64,000 nucleotides of DNA, taken from contig OZ252297.1 in the NCBI GenBank assembly GCA_965250275.1, positions 3,596,001 to 3,660,000 of the forward strand. Direction: 5' to 3'. The notes under the pieces are model-generated. The model was given only the letters and a program-made list of their open reading frames with translations, was not told the origin of the DNA and searched no databases. This DNA is from G965250275 sp965250275 (GTDB lineage: Bacteria > Pseudomonadota > Alphaproteobacteria > Rhodobacterales > Rhodobacteraceae). Of the stretch, positions 7,531 through 16,206 are shown in pieces. The stretch's first letter is position 1. The number at the start of each line of letters is the position of its first letter. Made by a program: the position numbers and the translations under genes.

Positions 7531-8498
7531 TGAGTGGGACTACAAAGAATGCGGGCGGAATGAACCGACAAGCCGCTACAACGCTTGAACATGACCATGT
7601 CTTCCTTGGTGCCAATCAGGAACGTAACGAGCGGCGGGTCTGGTTAGTCATCGCGCTGACCGCTACGATGATGATTCTGGAGATCACAGCTGGTCATTGG
7701 TTCGGCTCGATGGCATTGATTGCCGACGGCTGGCACATGTCCACGCACGCCGCAGCCATGCTCATCGCTGTACTGGCCTACCGTTACGCTCGGAAGAACG
7801 CCAACAATCGCGCTTTCACCTTCGGCACTGGCAAAGTCGGCGATCTTGCTGGGTTTGCAAGTGCAGTGATCTTGGCGCTGATCGCGCTGTTGATTGGCTG
7901 GGAGAGCTTTCAGCGTCTAGTGGAGCCGGTGCCTATCAGCTTCAACCAAGCAATAATGGTTGCTGTTATCGGTCTGATTGTGAACCTATTAAGTGCTTGG
8001 CTTTTGCGTGACGATCATCATCACCACCATCATCATGGCCACGGGCATCACCACCATGGGCACGGACAGGACAACAATTTGCGGGCAGCGTACTTGCACG
8101 TTTTGGCGGATGCTCTGACATCGGTGTTGGCCATTATTGCCCTTTTGCTTGGCCGTGCTTACGGCTGGTTCTGGGCTGACCCCGTTATGGGTATTGTCGG
8201 CGCGATTGTGATCTCTCGGTGGTCTTGGGGGCTGATCAAAGACTCCGGTGGCGTTTTGCTGGATCGAGTGCCGGAAGGCGGTCACATCGAAGCAACGGTG
8301 CGCAGCACCGTGGAGAACGGTAGTGACAGGATCACCGATCTGCACATCTGGCAAGTCGGCCCTGGTCATTACTCGGTAATTGCTTCGATTGCCTCTGAGG
8401 CACCAAAGACGGTCTCTGAATACAAGGAAGTGTTGGATCACATCGACCATGTGTCACACACGACTGTTGAGGTGCACAAAATCGGCAAAGCCGCGTGA
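7527..8498 (+). CDS. dmeF: cation diffusion facilitator DmeF (Co/Ni efflux)
   Basis: 323 residues. Six membrane spans carry the CDF metal-site motifs ADGWHMSTHA and LHVLADALTS, and a C-terminal cytoplasmic domain (about 255-320) is present. A His-rich loop with runs of His and HGHG lies at about 161-178 between spans, as in DmeF/ZitB-type exporters. The role is proton-driven export of cobalt and nickel across the inner membrane. An ATG at 7530 is an alternative start. The gene is translationally coupled to dmeR and followed by a GTGA-overlapping EamA-like gene. Confidence 0.93.
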   Translation: MMSGTTKNAGGMNRQAATTLEHDHVFLGANQERNERRVWLVIALTATMMILEITAGHWFGSMALIADGWHMSTHAAAMLIAVLAYRYARKNANNRAFTFGTGKVGDLAGFASAVILALIALLIGWESFQRLVEPVPISFNQAIMVAVIGLIVNLLSAWLLRDDHHHHHHHGHGHHHHGHGQDNNLRAAYLHVLADALTSVLAIIALLLGRAYGWFWADPVMGIVGAIVISRWSWGLIKDSGGVLLDRVPEGGHIEATVRSTVENGSDRITDLHIWQVGPGHYSVIASIASEAPKTVSEYKEVLDHIDHVSHTTVEVHKIGKAA

Positions 8499-8932
8499 TC
8501 AAAGCATGGCTAGGCTGTGCCGTACTTTCAGCTATCTTGGGTGCCGCTTTGATCGTCGTCAGTTCGATTGTTTTGCGGAACACACCGACGCCAATCGCGG
8601 CTCTCTTTCGTGGGTTAGGGATCATTGGCATCAGCGCGGCGATCCTTGCTTCCGCATACGGGCCGAAGAACATGATCGAAAGCATCGGCGCGAACCTATG
8701 GGGCCTAATCGCACTCGGTGTTCTCAGCGCAGGCTCGATCCTATCCTTCTACGCTGCGTTGAAATTGGCCCACGACGAAGCTTCAGACGAGATCGTTACA
8801 GCGATTAACTATTCCAGTCTCGTCCTGATTGCGGCTTTGAATGTCATGGCCGGCAGGGAGACCTTTTCCTTGCAAACACTCGTCGGCATCTCGTTGGTTT
8901 TTGTCGGTCTCGCCGTACTAGCGCTGCGATAG
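8495..8932 (+). CDS. half-size EamA/DMT-type membrane protein
   Basis: 145 residues with about four or five hydrophobic spans. GAALIVVSSIVLRN, GPKNMIESIGANLWGLIALGVLS and a final GISLVFVGLAVLALR resemble one repeat of a drug/metabolite transporter (EamA). Half-size members act as dimers. It starts at GTG overlapping the dmeF stop (GTGA), so it is the third gene of the dmeRF operon. A link to metal or metabolite export is inference. The cargo is unknown. Confidence 0.75.
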   Translation: MIKAWLGCAVLSAILGAALIVVSSIVLRNTPTPIAALFRGLGIIGISAAILASAYGPKNMIESIGANLWGLIALGVLSAGSILSFYAALKLAHDEASDEIVTAINYSSLVLIAALNVMAGRETFSLQTLVGISLVFVGLAVLALR

Positions 8933-9016
8933 ACAATTGCGTCGGTGATTATGTCAGAACGGAAAAGCAAAAGGTGACTTGCTTCCGACAAGCTGACCTT
9001 GGCGCAGCTGCAGCGA

Positions 9017-9091
9017 AATGGTGCTTTGTCCGCAAAGCGGCCGTTCACGCGCATCGCGGCGAACGACCGGTTGGAGCCCAACCTGGTCATT
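9017..9091. repeat. dispersed intergenic repeat, copy B
   Basis: About 75 bp: GTGCTTTGTCCGCAAAGCGG, GCGAACGACCGG, GGAGCCCAACCTGGTCATT. It aligns block by block with 10526-10600, so the two copies flank the CobW gene. It belongs to the same loose family as the repeats near 391 and 40711. Confidence 0.65.
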
Positions 9092-9117
9092 GGTGAGTGA
9101 GCATTGAGCAGGTTGCG

Positions 9118-10170
9118 TCACGCAGCCCGCAATTTGTCCAACGTTCGCCTCAACCTTGTATCTGAGAGATCTCGCGCAATGATCACAATGCGAGAGGTTG
9201 TGTCGTCTTTGTTCCACTGCTTCAGAGGCACGGGTTGATCGAATGTGTGTTGCACGCCATGTAACACCATAGGGACGTCTTCTCCCTCAAGGAAAACGAT
9301 CCCCTTGATCCTCAAGATCTGCTCGCCTCGAACGGCTGCAAACTCCTGAAGCCATTTTGCCAGCAGTGCTCTTTTGAGAGGTTTACTCGACACCATTGAA
9401 GCTGTTTTTATACGTGCCTCGTGAGCAGATATTGGTGCCGCAGGGACGCTCCGTTTGGGCGCAAACTCTGAAAGGTTGCCCAGTACATCGAGCGAATTTG
9501 CGGATGCTGGAGGAGTAATCCACTCCAAGGCGGCGCCGAGTGTTACGTCACGGTTCACGGCCGACCGACCCCAAAGTAAATCGGGTGTTTGGGCCGCCTC
9601 GTTCACATCAATGATTTTTGCCGCCGCATTCAGCTGCTCAAGTCTTGACCTAAAGGAACGGGCTGCATCTGCCGTGACCAAATCCGTTTTGGATACCAAG
9701 ATGAGATCGGCCATCGCGGCTTGCGAGACGGCTTCAAATTGCGCATCAAACGTCCGCGGCCCGTTGACGGCGTCAGCAACAGTTACGATCCCATCTAAGA
9801 CAACCCGAGCGGTCAACTCAGGGTCGGTCAAAAACGTTCTTTGAATTGGAGCTGGGTCCGCAAGACCTGTCGTCTCAATCACGATCCGTTGGAAGTTTAG
9901 TTCGCCCTTGTCGCGTCGTGCGATCAAGTTCGGAATGGTTTTTGCCAAATCGCCGCGGATAGAACAGCAAATACAACCCGAAGACAGAAGTGTGATATCT
10001 TCTTGTGTGGTCTCTATCAATTCATGATCAAGCCCAACGTCCCCAAATTCGTTTACGATCACAGCAACTTGACCGTTTTCCGAATTGCCCAGAATCTTGT
10101 TCAACAGCGTTGATTTCCCGGCTCCAAGAAATCCGGTGAGCAATGTGATAGGAGTACGTGTTTCAGCCAT
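9118..10170 (-). CDS. COG0523 CobW/Zng1-type GTPase metallochaperone
   Basis: 350 residues from MAETRTP, preceded by GGGGGAGAG 5-8 nt upstream; an in-frame Met 23 codons earlier lacks such a site. Walker A is GFLGAGKST, the COG0523 metal motif is CICC (SGCICCSIRGD), switch/G3 is ETTGLADP and the G4-like motif is SKTD. A CobW C-terminal domain covers about 255-350. The linker is not His-rich, unlike many zinc-handling members. These GTPases deliver or guard metals such as Zn or Co; proximity to dmeRF suggests metal homeostasis. A second family member is at 37800-38831. Confidence 0.88.
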   Translation of the reverse strand: MAETRTPITLLTGFLGAGKSTLLNKILGNSENGQVAVIVNEFGDVGLDHELIETTQEDITLLSSGCICCSIRGDLAKTIPNLIARRDKGELNFQRIVIETTGLADPAPIQRTFLTDPELTARVVLDGIVTVADAVNGPRTFDAQFEAVSQAAMADLILVSKTDLVTADAARSFRSRLEQLNAAAKIIDVNEAAQTPDLLWGRSAVNRDVTLGAALEWITPPASANSLDVLGNLSEFAPKRSVPAAPISAHEARIKTASMVSSKPLKRALLAKWLQEFAAVRGEQILRIKGIVFLEGEDVPMVLHGVQHTFDQPVPLKQWNKDDTTSRIVIIARDLSDTRLRRTLDKLRAA

Positions 10171-10797
10171 TAAGCTCTCCCCCACTCCTTTCGAACTGCA
10201 AGTGTTGCCCGATTTGAACTTAGGTGCATAATCGATCAAATCTCCTAAAAATTGGGTAAGCTCACTGCTGTGCCGGCCTTAGATAATCGACGCGATGCAA
10301 GTTGGCTTGTTGGGTTGGCAGAACCGGGGCGCCAAGTGGGCCAAAATCGTTCATGTTTTTGGCATGTAAATGGTCGAAGAACCACTTTCGTTTGAACGGA
10401 GATGCCTATCGGGGCGGGCAACTTTCGGTTCAAACTTCGCTTTGCCGCTATAACGTTGCGTTGCAATCAACAGGTATTTCCGGGCAGCGGTCGTTCGCCG
10501 TGATCATGCATGCTGCACCCCAGTTGATGGCCGCTTTGTCCGCAAACCGGACATCCGTGCACGATGCAGCGAACGACAGCTTCGAGCCCAACTTGATCAC
10601 TCGCCAGGACGCCGCGAATGTCGGTTCTTGCACCCGGCTCATTACGGCGTGAACCCTATGCCACTTAGTCGAGCGCGTTCAGTAAAACCGGTTTGAATGC
10701 GTTCAGGAGGGTGGATATTGTTCGCCCCGCACTAACCTGATTTGCCCGAATTGGACGTTTTTTCGAGCAAACACAAAGAACAGAGCACGGCCAAGCG
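10171..10797. other. 627-bp gene-free stretch with repeat copy C
   Basis: No gene is supported. A dispersed-repeat copy lies at 10526-10600 (GGCCGCTTTGTCCGCAAACC, GCAGCGAACGACAGC, GAGCCCAACTTG), the sister of 9017-9091. The remainder is the promoter side of the CobW gene and the downstream side of the ectoine operon. No clear terminator hairpin was seen. Confidence 0.55.
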
Positions 10798-11790
10798 TTA
10801 CTGAGTAACTGCCACAACAGCCAGACAATCGCCGTGCTTGATCAGGCCGGGGAAATGTCGTGCTGCCAGAATCCCAGTCTCGTTTGAAATCACCTCTGAT
10901 GGCTTTTGCCCAGACCTGCCCAAGGGCCAGATCCTTGCGACAGGGTCGCCCTTTGCCACGTCATCCGCGAGATCGAACAGCATCTCAAGCATTCCGTCGC
11001 AGGGCGAAAAGTGAAAGCAGTCGCCGCCCGTCGTATCAATCCGAGTGGTGCCGGTGCCAATTGGCTCCCCTCTCAAAATACCAGCATGCCTCAGAATGTT
11101 TTCTGCCCCCCTCCGGGCAATGCCGGCTGAGCGCGCGGTAGCCGAGCCGCCGCCGCCAATCTCGGTAGAGACAAAAACCTTACCGGCATCCTCGACTGCC
11201 GTATCGTACATGCCAGTCGCGTCAATTTCCTTCAGCGTCATTGAGTAAGGGGCGCCGAATGCCTCCATCGCGGCCATGCACGCTGCCTCTTGGGTCTTGT
11301 TTTCCAGCACGTGCGCAGCAGCGAAGGGAATGAAGTCCAGGGACTTACCACCAGAATGATAGTCCAGAACAATATCAGCCAAGGGGATGAGCTGGTTCAG
11401 GAAGTAGTCTGCAATCTTCTCCGTCACCGTACCATTCGGTTTGCCGGGAAAGATGCGGTTCAGGTTCAGTCCATCTACCGGCGAAATCCGCCGTGCCGCC
11501 CGAAATGCGGGGTAGTTCATGTAAGGCACAATGATCACCCTGCCATGAACCTCTTCGGCGCTCAGATCGTGTGCAAGCGACTGGAGCGCAATTGGGCCTT
11601 CGTATTCGTCCCCGTGGTTGGCCCCGGTAAGCAGCGCGGTTGGGCCATCCCCGTTTCGAAACACTGAAATCGGGATTTGAATAAGGCCCCAGGCACTGTC
11701 CTCGCGGCTGTGCGGAAGAGACAGAAAGCCATGAAACTCCCCGTCCCGATCGAAGGGAACTGTGCTTGAGATCGGATTGGTTGCGGTCAT
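10798..11790 (-). CDS. eutE: N-alpha-acetyl-L-2,4-diaminobutyrate deacetylase EutE (DoeB)
   Basis: 330 residues of the succinylglutamate desuccinylase/aspartoacylase zinc-hydrolase family. The metal site is GANHGDEYEGP (His and Glu), with DYHSGG further on and FVSTEIGGG in the C-terminal half. In ectoine catabolism it removes acetate from the ring-opening product to give L-2,4-diaminobutyrate. Its start overlaps the eutD stop (ATGA), and it is the last gene of the long minus-strand uehABC-usp-eutABCDE unit. The identification is strengthened by the full neighbouring pathway. Confidence 0.93.
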   Translation of the reverse strand: MTATNPISSTVPFDRDGEFHGFLSLPHSREDSAWGLIQIPISVFRNGDGPTALLTGANHGDEYEGPIALQSLAHDLSAEEVHGRVIIVPYMNYPAFRAARRISPVDGLNLNRIFPGKPNGTVTEKIADYFLNQLIPLADIVLDYHSGGKSLDFIPFAAAHVLENKTQEAACMAAMEAFGAPYSMTLKEIDATGMYDTAVEDAGKVFVSTEIGGGGSATARSAGIARRGAENILRHAGILRGEPIGTGTTRIDTTGGDCFHFSPCDGMLEMLFDLADDVAKGDPVARIWPLGRSGQKPSEVISNETGILAARHFPGLIKHGDCLAVVAVTQ

Positions 11791-12974
11791 GGTTTGATCA
11801 TCAGTTTGCGTGGAACATTGGCGAGCAATTCGGGTTCGCCGTCGCGTATGACAATACTCTCCGTGATCTCAAATCCCCAGGCGTCCATCCAAAGCCCTGT
11901 CATGAAATGGAAGGTCATGTTGGGTTCCAGAACCGTTTTGTCACCCGCCCGCAAACTCATGGTCCTTTCGCCCCAATCCGGAGGGTATGACAGCCCGATT
12001 GGATAGCCTGTTCTGTTGTCTTTTTCGATGCCGTGGCGGGCCAGAACCCCAAAGAAGGCCTTGGCGATGTCCTCGCAGAGGTTTCCTGCGCGGGCCACTG
12101 CAAGACCGGCTTCCATCCCCTCTTGCACAGCTTTCTCGGCTTCGAGAAAGTCTTCTGTCGGCTGGCCAAGGAACACAGTTCTCGATAGCGGGCAATGATA
12201 CCTCCGATATACGCCTGCGATTTCGAAAAACGTTCCTTCGCCGGTTTTCATGGGCTTGTCATCCCAGGTCAGGTGTGGCGCGGCGGCGTCCGCTCCGGAC
12301 GGCAAAAGCGGGACAAGCGCGGGATAATCGCCACCTGCACCGATCTGGTCGTCATAGCGCAGACCGGCGTCATATATCTCGGCTACGAGCGACGACTTTG
12401 GAAGCCCGGGCTCAACCACTTCGAAGATGCGTTTGTGCATCTTCTCCACAAACCGCCCCGCGACACGCATATAGTCAAGTTCGGTCTCGGACTTTACGGC
12501 GCGCTGCCAGTTCACCAGTGCTGTTGCATCGGAAAACGAAGCGTCCGGCATACCGTTGGTCAGTGCAGCGTAGGCTTTGGCCGAGAACCAGTAGTTGTCC
12601 ATCTCGACGCCGATACGCTTTGCGCCCTGACTGCGCTCGGTCAAACGCGCCGCGAGACAATCCATCGGATGGCGCTCGGTGGATTGCACATAGTGGTCCG
12701 GGTAGCCAATGATGTCGGTCTCGGGCAGCCATGTTGTGCGCCGCGCGCCTGCAGCATCTTGTCCGCGTCCGAACCAAATCGGGTCGAAATCGGTGCCGAC
12801 GACAACAGCCTGATGCACATAAAAGGACCAGCCGTCATAACCTGTCAGCCACGCCATATTGGACGGATCCGATATTATGAGCACATCCAGCCCGGCGGCC
12901 TCCATTGCGGTTCGGGTCTTGGACAGGCGGCTTGCGAATTCATCAGGCGTGAAGTGGAGTGTGGGTGCGTTCAT
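11787..12974 (-). CDS. eutD: ectoine hydrolase EutD (DoeA)
   Basis: 395 residues from MNAPTLHF; a TTG start five codons upstream overlapping eutC is less likely. It belongs to the M24 (Xaa-Pro dipeptidase/creatinase) fold: an N-terminal creatinase-like domain (SDPSNMAWLTGYDGWSFY) and a C-terminal pita-bread domain. Ectoine hydrolases open the tetrahydropyrimidine ring to N-alpha-acetyl-diaminobutyrate, which is also the inducer sensed by EnuR. It overlaps eutE by 4 nt and follows eutC. Confidence 0.93.
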   Translation of the reverse strand: MNAPTLHFTPDEFASRLSKTRTAMEAAGLDVLIISDPSNMAWLTGYDGWSFYVHQAVVVGTDFDPIWFGRGQDAAGARRTTWLPETDIIGYPDHYVQSTERHPMDCLAARLTERSQGAKRIGVEMDNYWFSAKAYAALTNGMPDASFSDATALVNWQRAVKSETELDYMRVAGRFVEKMHKRIFEVVEPGLPKSSLVAEIYDAGLRYDDQIGAGGDYPALVPLLPSGADAAAPHLTWDDKPMKTGEGTFFEIAGVYRRYHCPLSRTVFLGQPTEDFLEAEKAVQEGMEAGLAVARAGNLCEDIAKAFFGVLARHGIEKDNRTGYPIGLSYPPDWGERTMSLRAGDKTVLEPNMTFHFMTGLWMDAWGFEITESIVIRDGEPELLANVPRKLMIKP

Positions 12975-12985
12975 GGTGTTTTTCT

Positions 12986-13978
12986 TCAACTGGTAAATGC
13001 AGTGCCCGCGCCTTTGGCCTCGGCGCGTTGCCTTGCGAGCGTGGCGATGGCGGTGTCCTGCACGCCAGTGCCTGTCAGATCGGCTATGATAATTTCGCTT
13101 TCTGACCGCCGACCAGACAGATTGCCAACGACGATCTCTCCCAACTCGGCAAATTGCTTTTCGGGAGGAACAACACCTGCGGCAAGGGCGCTGCGCAATT
13201 CACCTTTGACGGCGCATTGCGACTGACTGTCCGGTACGTACAGGTCCGCGCGGGCCAGACAGCCCGGTTCCAGCTCGACCTTGTGTTCCTGATCCGACCC
13301 CATCGCGATGACCAACTGCCCCGGTTGCAACCAGTCCGACATGACTAGAGGCGTGGATGCGGGCGTGGTGGTCACCACGACATCCGCCGAGGATACTGCA
13401 GCAGCGACGACCTCCTTCGCACTTACGTCGATCCCCATCTCATCCCGCAGTTCGGTCGCCAGCGCATTGGCCTTTGCATTGTCTCGCGCCCAGATCACTG
13501 CGTTTGCGATCGGTCGTACAAGAGCAAGAGCCTTCAATTGCAATCTGGCTTGAACTCCGGCCCCGATGACACAGACCCTGCTTGCGTTTTCTTTTGCCAA
13601 GTGACGCGCGGCCACGGCGCCGGCGGCGGCTGTGCGGACATCGGTGAGGTAGCCGTTATCCAGCAGCAGAGCTTCGAGAATACCCGTCTTGGAAGAAAAC
13701 AACACCATCAACCCGGATGTACTTGGCAGGCCCAATTTGGGGTTGTCGAAAAACCCGGGGCTCATCTTCATGGCAAAACTGTCGATGCCGGGAACATAGG
13801 CGGACTTCACGCACACTTCGCCATTACGGTCCGGTACCATCAACGTCATGATCGGGGGCATCACGACGCTACCTCCGGCCAGCACGGCAAATCCTTGTTC
13901 AACACAGTTAACCGCGCCGATGTCCAGTGGAACAAGCGTGCGAAGGTCGGCCTCGGTCAGTATTTTGATTTCTGGCAA
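12986..13978 (-). CDS. eutC: EutC, ornithine cyclodeaminase-family enzyme of hydroxyectoine use
   Basis: 330 residues of the ornithine cyclodeaminase/mu-crystallin family with a Rossmann motif (CVIGAGVQARLQLKAL) and MSPGFFDN. The start is taken as the TTG at 13978 with AGGAGAG 6 nt upstream, just after the eutB stop; the longer frame to 14011 would overlap eutB. With EutA and EutB it is proposed to convert 5-hydroxyectoine to ectoine before ring opening. The individual reaction is not settled. Confidence 0.9.
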   Translation of the reverse strand: MPEIKILTEADLRTLVPLDIGAVNCVEQGFAVLAGGSVVMPPIMTLMVPDRNGEVCVKSAYVPGIDSFAMKMSPGFFDNPKLGLPSTSGLMVLFSSKTGILEALLLDNGYLTDVRTAAAGAVAARHLAKENASRVCVIGAGVQARLQLKALALVRPIANAVIWARDNAKANALATELRDEMGIDVSAKEVVAAAVSSADVVVTTTPASTPLVMSDWLQPGQLVIAMGSDQEHKVELEPGCLARADLYVPDSQSQCAVKGELRSALAAGVVPPEKQFAELGEIVVGNLSGRRSESEIIIADLTGTGVQDTAIATLARQRAEAKGAGTAFTS

Positions 13979-13979
13979 C

Positions 13980-14984
13980 TCAACTCTCCTGTGCCACATC
14001 CACATCTTCACCGGAAATGATCCGATGATGCAGGTTCATATCGATATTCTGACCCGAAATGACGACGGTGCATTTGCCGGGATCTTTGATTTTTCCCGAC
14101 ATCAGCGCGGCAATCCCCACACTGCCCGAGCCTTCGATGACCTGACGTTCTTGCCAATAGGCATGGCGAATGGCTGCGGCGATCTCGGCCTCGCTCACCA
14201 GAACGATCTCATCGACAAAGCTGCGGGTCATCTCAAAGGTGTATTCGTTGTCCAACCCAACCCCACCACCGAGACTGTCGGCGAGGGTCGGAAGTTCAGG
14301 AACCCTGATTGGCTTGCCCGCCTGTTGGCTTTCATACATGGCTGCGCCGCGTTCCATCGAAATTCCGATAACGCGGGTCGACGGGCTAAGCGCTTTGATG
14401 ACCATGCCCACTCCGGAAATCAGCCCACCGCCCGACAAGGGGACAAGCACAGTATCGGGATCTGGCGACTGTTCAAGCATCTCAAGCGCCAGTGTGCTTT
14501 GTCCTGCGATGATCTGAGGGTGATCAAACGGCGGCAACATCACCATGCCTTCGGCAACGAGCTTATCGACTTCCAACTGAGCATCATCCTGGGATCGCCC
14601 GACGATACGCACCTCGGCCCCTTCTGCCTTGATCCCGTCCACCTTGTTTTGCGGCACAAGCTCGGACATGCAGATGATGCACCGCACGCCCGCTTGTTTT
14701 GCCGCGTATGCCAGACCACGACCGTGATTGCCGGTGGAGACACCGACTACGCCGTGCGCACGTTCGGCTTCAGTCAGCGACAACACAGCGTTGGTCGCGC
14801 CGCGAAGTTTGAAACTGCCGGTTTTTTGCAACTGCTCCAGTTTGAGTTCGATAGTGCCGCCGGTTGTTGCGCTCAGGCTGGGTGAGGCGACGATCGGAGT
14901 GGCTCGGACACGGCCAGAAATGCACCGCCGCGCCGCATAGCTGTCCTGAAGAGTGATATCAGATTCATTACTTACTGCGAGCAT
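13980..14984 (-). CDS. eutB: EutB, threonine dehydratase-like PLP enzyme
   Basis: 334 residues of fold-type II PLP enzymes (serine/threonine dehydratase). The PLP Lys lies in KTGSFKLRGA, the phosphate loop is seen as PLSGGGLISG, and STGNHGRG is the substrate loop. It is named from its place in the roseobacter eutABCDE cluster, where EutB with EutA and EutC is thought to remove the hydroxyl of 5-hydroxyectoine. The eutA stop is 1 nt upstream of its ATG. Confidence 0.9.
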   Translation of the reverse strand: MLAVSNESDITLQDSYAARRCISGRVRATPIVASPSLSATTGGTIELKLEQLQKTGSFKLRGATNAVLSLTEAERAHGVVGVSTGNHGRGLAYAAKQAGVRCIICMSELVPQNKVDGIKAEGAEVRIVGRSQDDAQLEVDKLVAEGMVMLPPFDHPQIIAGQSTLALEMLEQSPDPDTVLVPLSGGGLISGVGMVIKALSPSTRVIGISMERGAAMYESQQAGKPIRVPELPTLADSLGGGVGLDNEYTFEMTRSFVDEIVLVSEAEIAAAIRHAYWQERQVIEGSGSVGIAALMSGKIKDPGKCTVVISGQNIDMNLHHRIISGEDVDVAQES

Positions 14985-14985
14985 G

Positions 14986-15750
14986 TTACGTCTTAAACAG
15001 CAAGCCGCCGTGTGGCACGTCAGAGGTTATCTCCAGATGCCTCATACACCGCCAGACCATTGCCTGATTGGACGTCACAACCGGCTTGTTCAGCCGATCT
15101 TCCAATTCCTCGACAGACCCAGTGGCCCGAACGGCAGTGCAGGAAATGAAAAGCGCATCAGCATCTTTGGCGCAGGCAGCAACCCCGCCCTCGACAATGC
15201 TTTCTTTGGATATACGCGCCATTTCGCGGTCATCGGTCAGCCCGAAACATGCAGCGTTCACAACGGTGGCGCTGCGTTGCGAGAAATAGGCAGCAAGGGA
15301 ATCCGTCACATCCTGCGTGTAGGGTGTCAGAACACTGACCTTCCTAACTCCCAGAGCATCGAAAGCATCGAAGGCCGCGGAACTCGGGGTCACGCATGGC
15401 ACGCCGGGCTTGGCCCTGCCCATGTGTTCGGCCACCCTGTCGTTGCCAAGAACTACAGAGGCGGCGGTGCACCCATAGACCAGAACATCCAGCGTTTCGT
15501 CGGGCAAAATGTCGGCGGCCGCCGCTGCAAGACGAGGACCGGTGCGCATAAGGCTATCGTGAGTGGTCGGGTTGTCGAACGTGATACGATTCACATAGAC
15601 GCCAACATCCTGGCCTTGCAGCATCCGCGCAAAATCAACCTCGGTGGTGTGATCCGTTGCCAGAGCGACCAATCCGATACGCTTCGCAACGGGGCGGGCG
15701 TCGAGGTGGGAAGCAACGCTTGAAACGGAAGATTTTACGGCCAATTCCAT
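14986..15750 (-). CDS. eutA: EutA, Asp/Glu racemase/maleate isomerase-family protein
   Basis: 254 residues from MELAVKSS, which has GAGG upstream; a TTG at 15768 overlapping usp is the alternative. The aspartate/glutamate/hydantoin racemase fold has its two active-site Cys in YGCTAAS and ISCTAVRA. It is part of the EutABC set assigned to hydroxyectoine-to-ectoine conversion. It lies between usp and eutB with only a few bases of spacing. Confidence 0.9.
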   Translation of the reverse strand: MELAVKSSVSSVASHLDARPVAKRIGLVALATDHTTEVDFARMLQGQDVGVYVNRITFDNPTTHDSLMRTGPRLAAAAADILPDETLDVLVYGCTAASVVLGNDRVAEHMGRAKPGVPCVTPSSAAFDAFDALGVRKVSVLTPYTQDVTDSLAAYFSQRSATVVNAACFGLTDDREMARISKESIVEGGVAACAKDADALFISCTAVRATGSVEELEDRLNKPVVTSNQAMVWRCMRHLEITSDVPHGGLLFKT

Positions 15751-15757
15751 TTCTACC

Positions 15758-16195
15758 TCACACAACAAGTACCGGGCATTGTGCCAAGCTTGTCACCTTA
15801 TGCGAGACGCTTCCCAGCAAATACCCCTCGATTGACCCCAGACCACGGCTCCCCATGACGACCAGGTCGTTCTTGTGCTCCTGCGCGAAGCCGACGATTG
15901 TACGTGCAACAGGTCCGCCTTTGACGAAGGCCCGGATGTTCTCGCACCCCGCGTCCCGGGCGATTGATGCGCCAGTTTCCGCGATTTCCTTTGACCGTTC
16001 GCGCATGATTTCGTCAATGTTATCGGGCTGCTCAACGTCTGTGACATACATCGACCCTTCCAGCACCGAATGGTGCCGGTAAAGGGTCAATATCGTGAGT
16101 TCAGCGTCCGACAGTTTCGCCAGCTCCGCCGCCTTTTGAAGTGCCGCGACTGCGCCTTCGGACCCGTCAAATGCCGCCAGTATCGATGTAAACAT
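15758..16195 (-). CDS. usp: universal stress protein (TeaD-like) of the ectoine transporter operon
   Basis: 145 residues, a single UspA domain. The N-terminal strand is FTSILAAFDGSEGA, and the ATP-binding signature GSRGLGSIEGYLLGSVS fits G-2x-G-9x-G(S/T). In Halomonas the equivalent TeaD binds ATP and regulates the TRAP ectoine transporter TeaABC. Here the gene directly follows uehC (11 nt), the same arrangement as other roseobacter ectoine operons. Confidence 0.93.
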   Translation of the reverse strand: MFTSILAAFDGSEGAVAALQKAAELAKLSDAELTILTLYRHHSVLEGSMYVTDVEQPDNIDEIMRERSKEIAETGASIARDAGCENIRAFVKGGPVARTIVGFAQEHKNDLVVMGSRGLGSIEGYLLGSVSHKVTSLAQCPVLVV

Positions 16196-16206
16196 GCGCC
16201 AGCCTC

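Noticed and set aside
8015..8071. His-codon-rich run that looks like a simple repeat
   Set aside because: It encodes the metal-binding loop of DmeF and is in frame, so it is coding rather than a repeat element.
12195..13226. 343-codon plus-strand frame
   Set aside because: Shadow of eutC and eutD, both firmly identified on the other strand.
13848..14885. 345-codon plus-strand frame
   Set aside because: Antisense to eutB, which has clear PLP-enzyme motifs.
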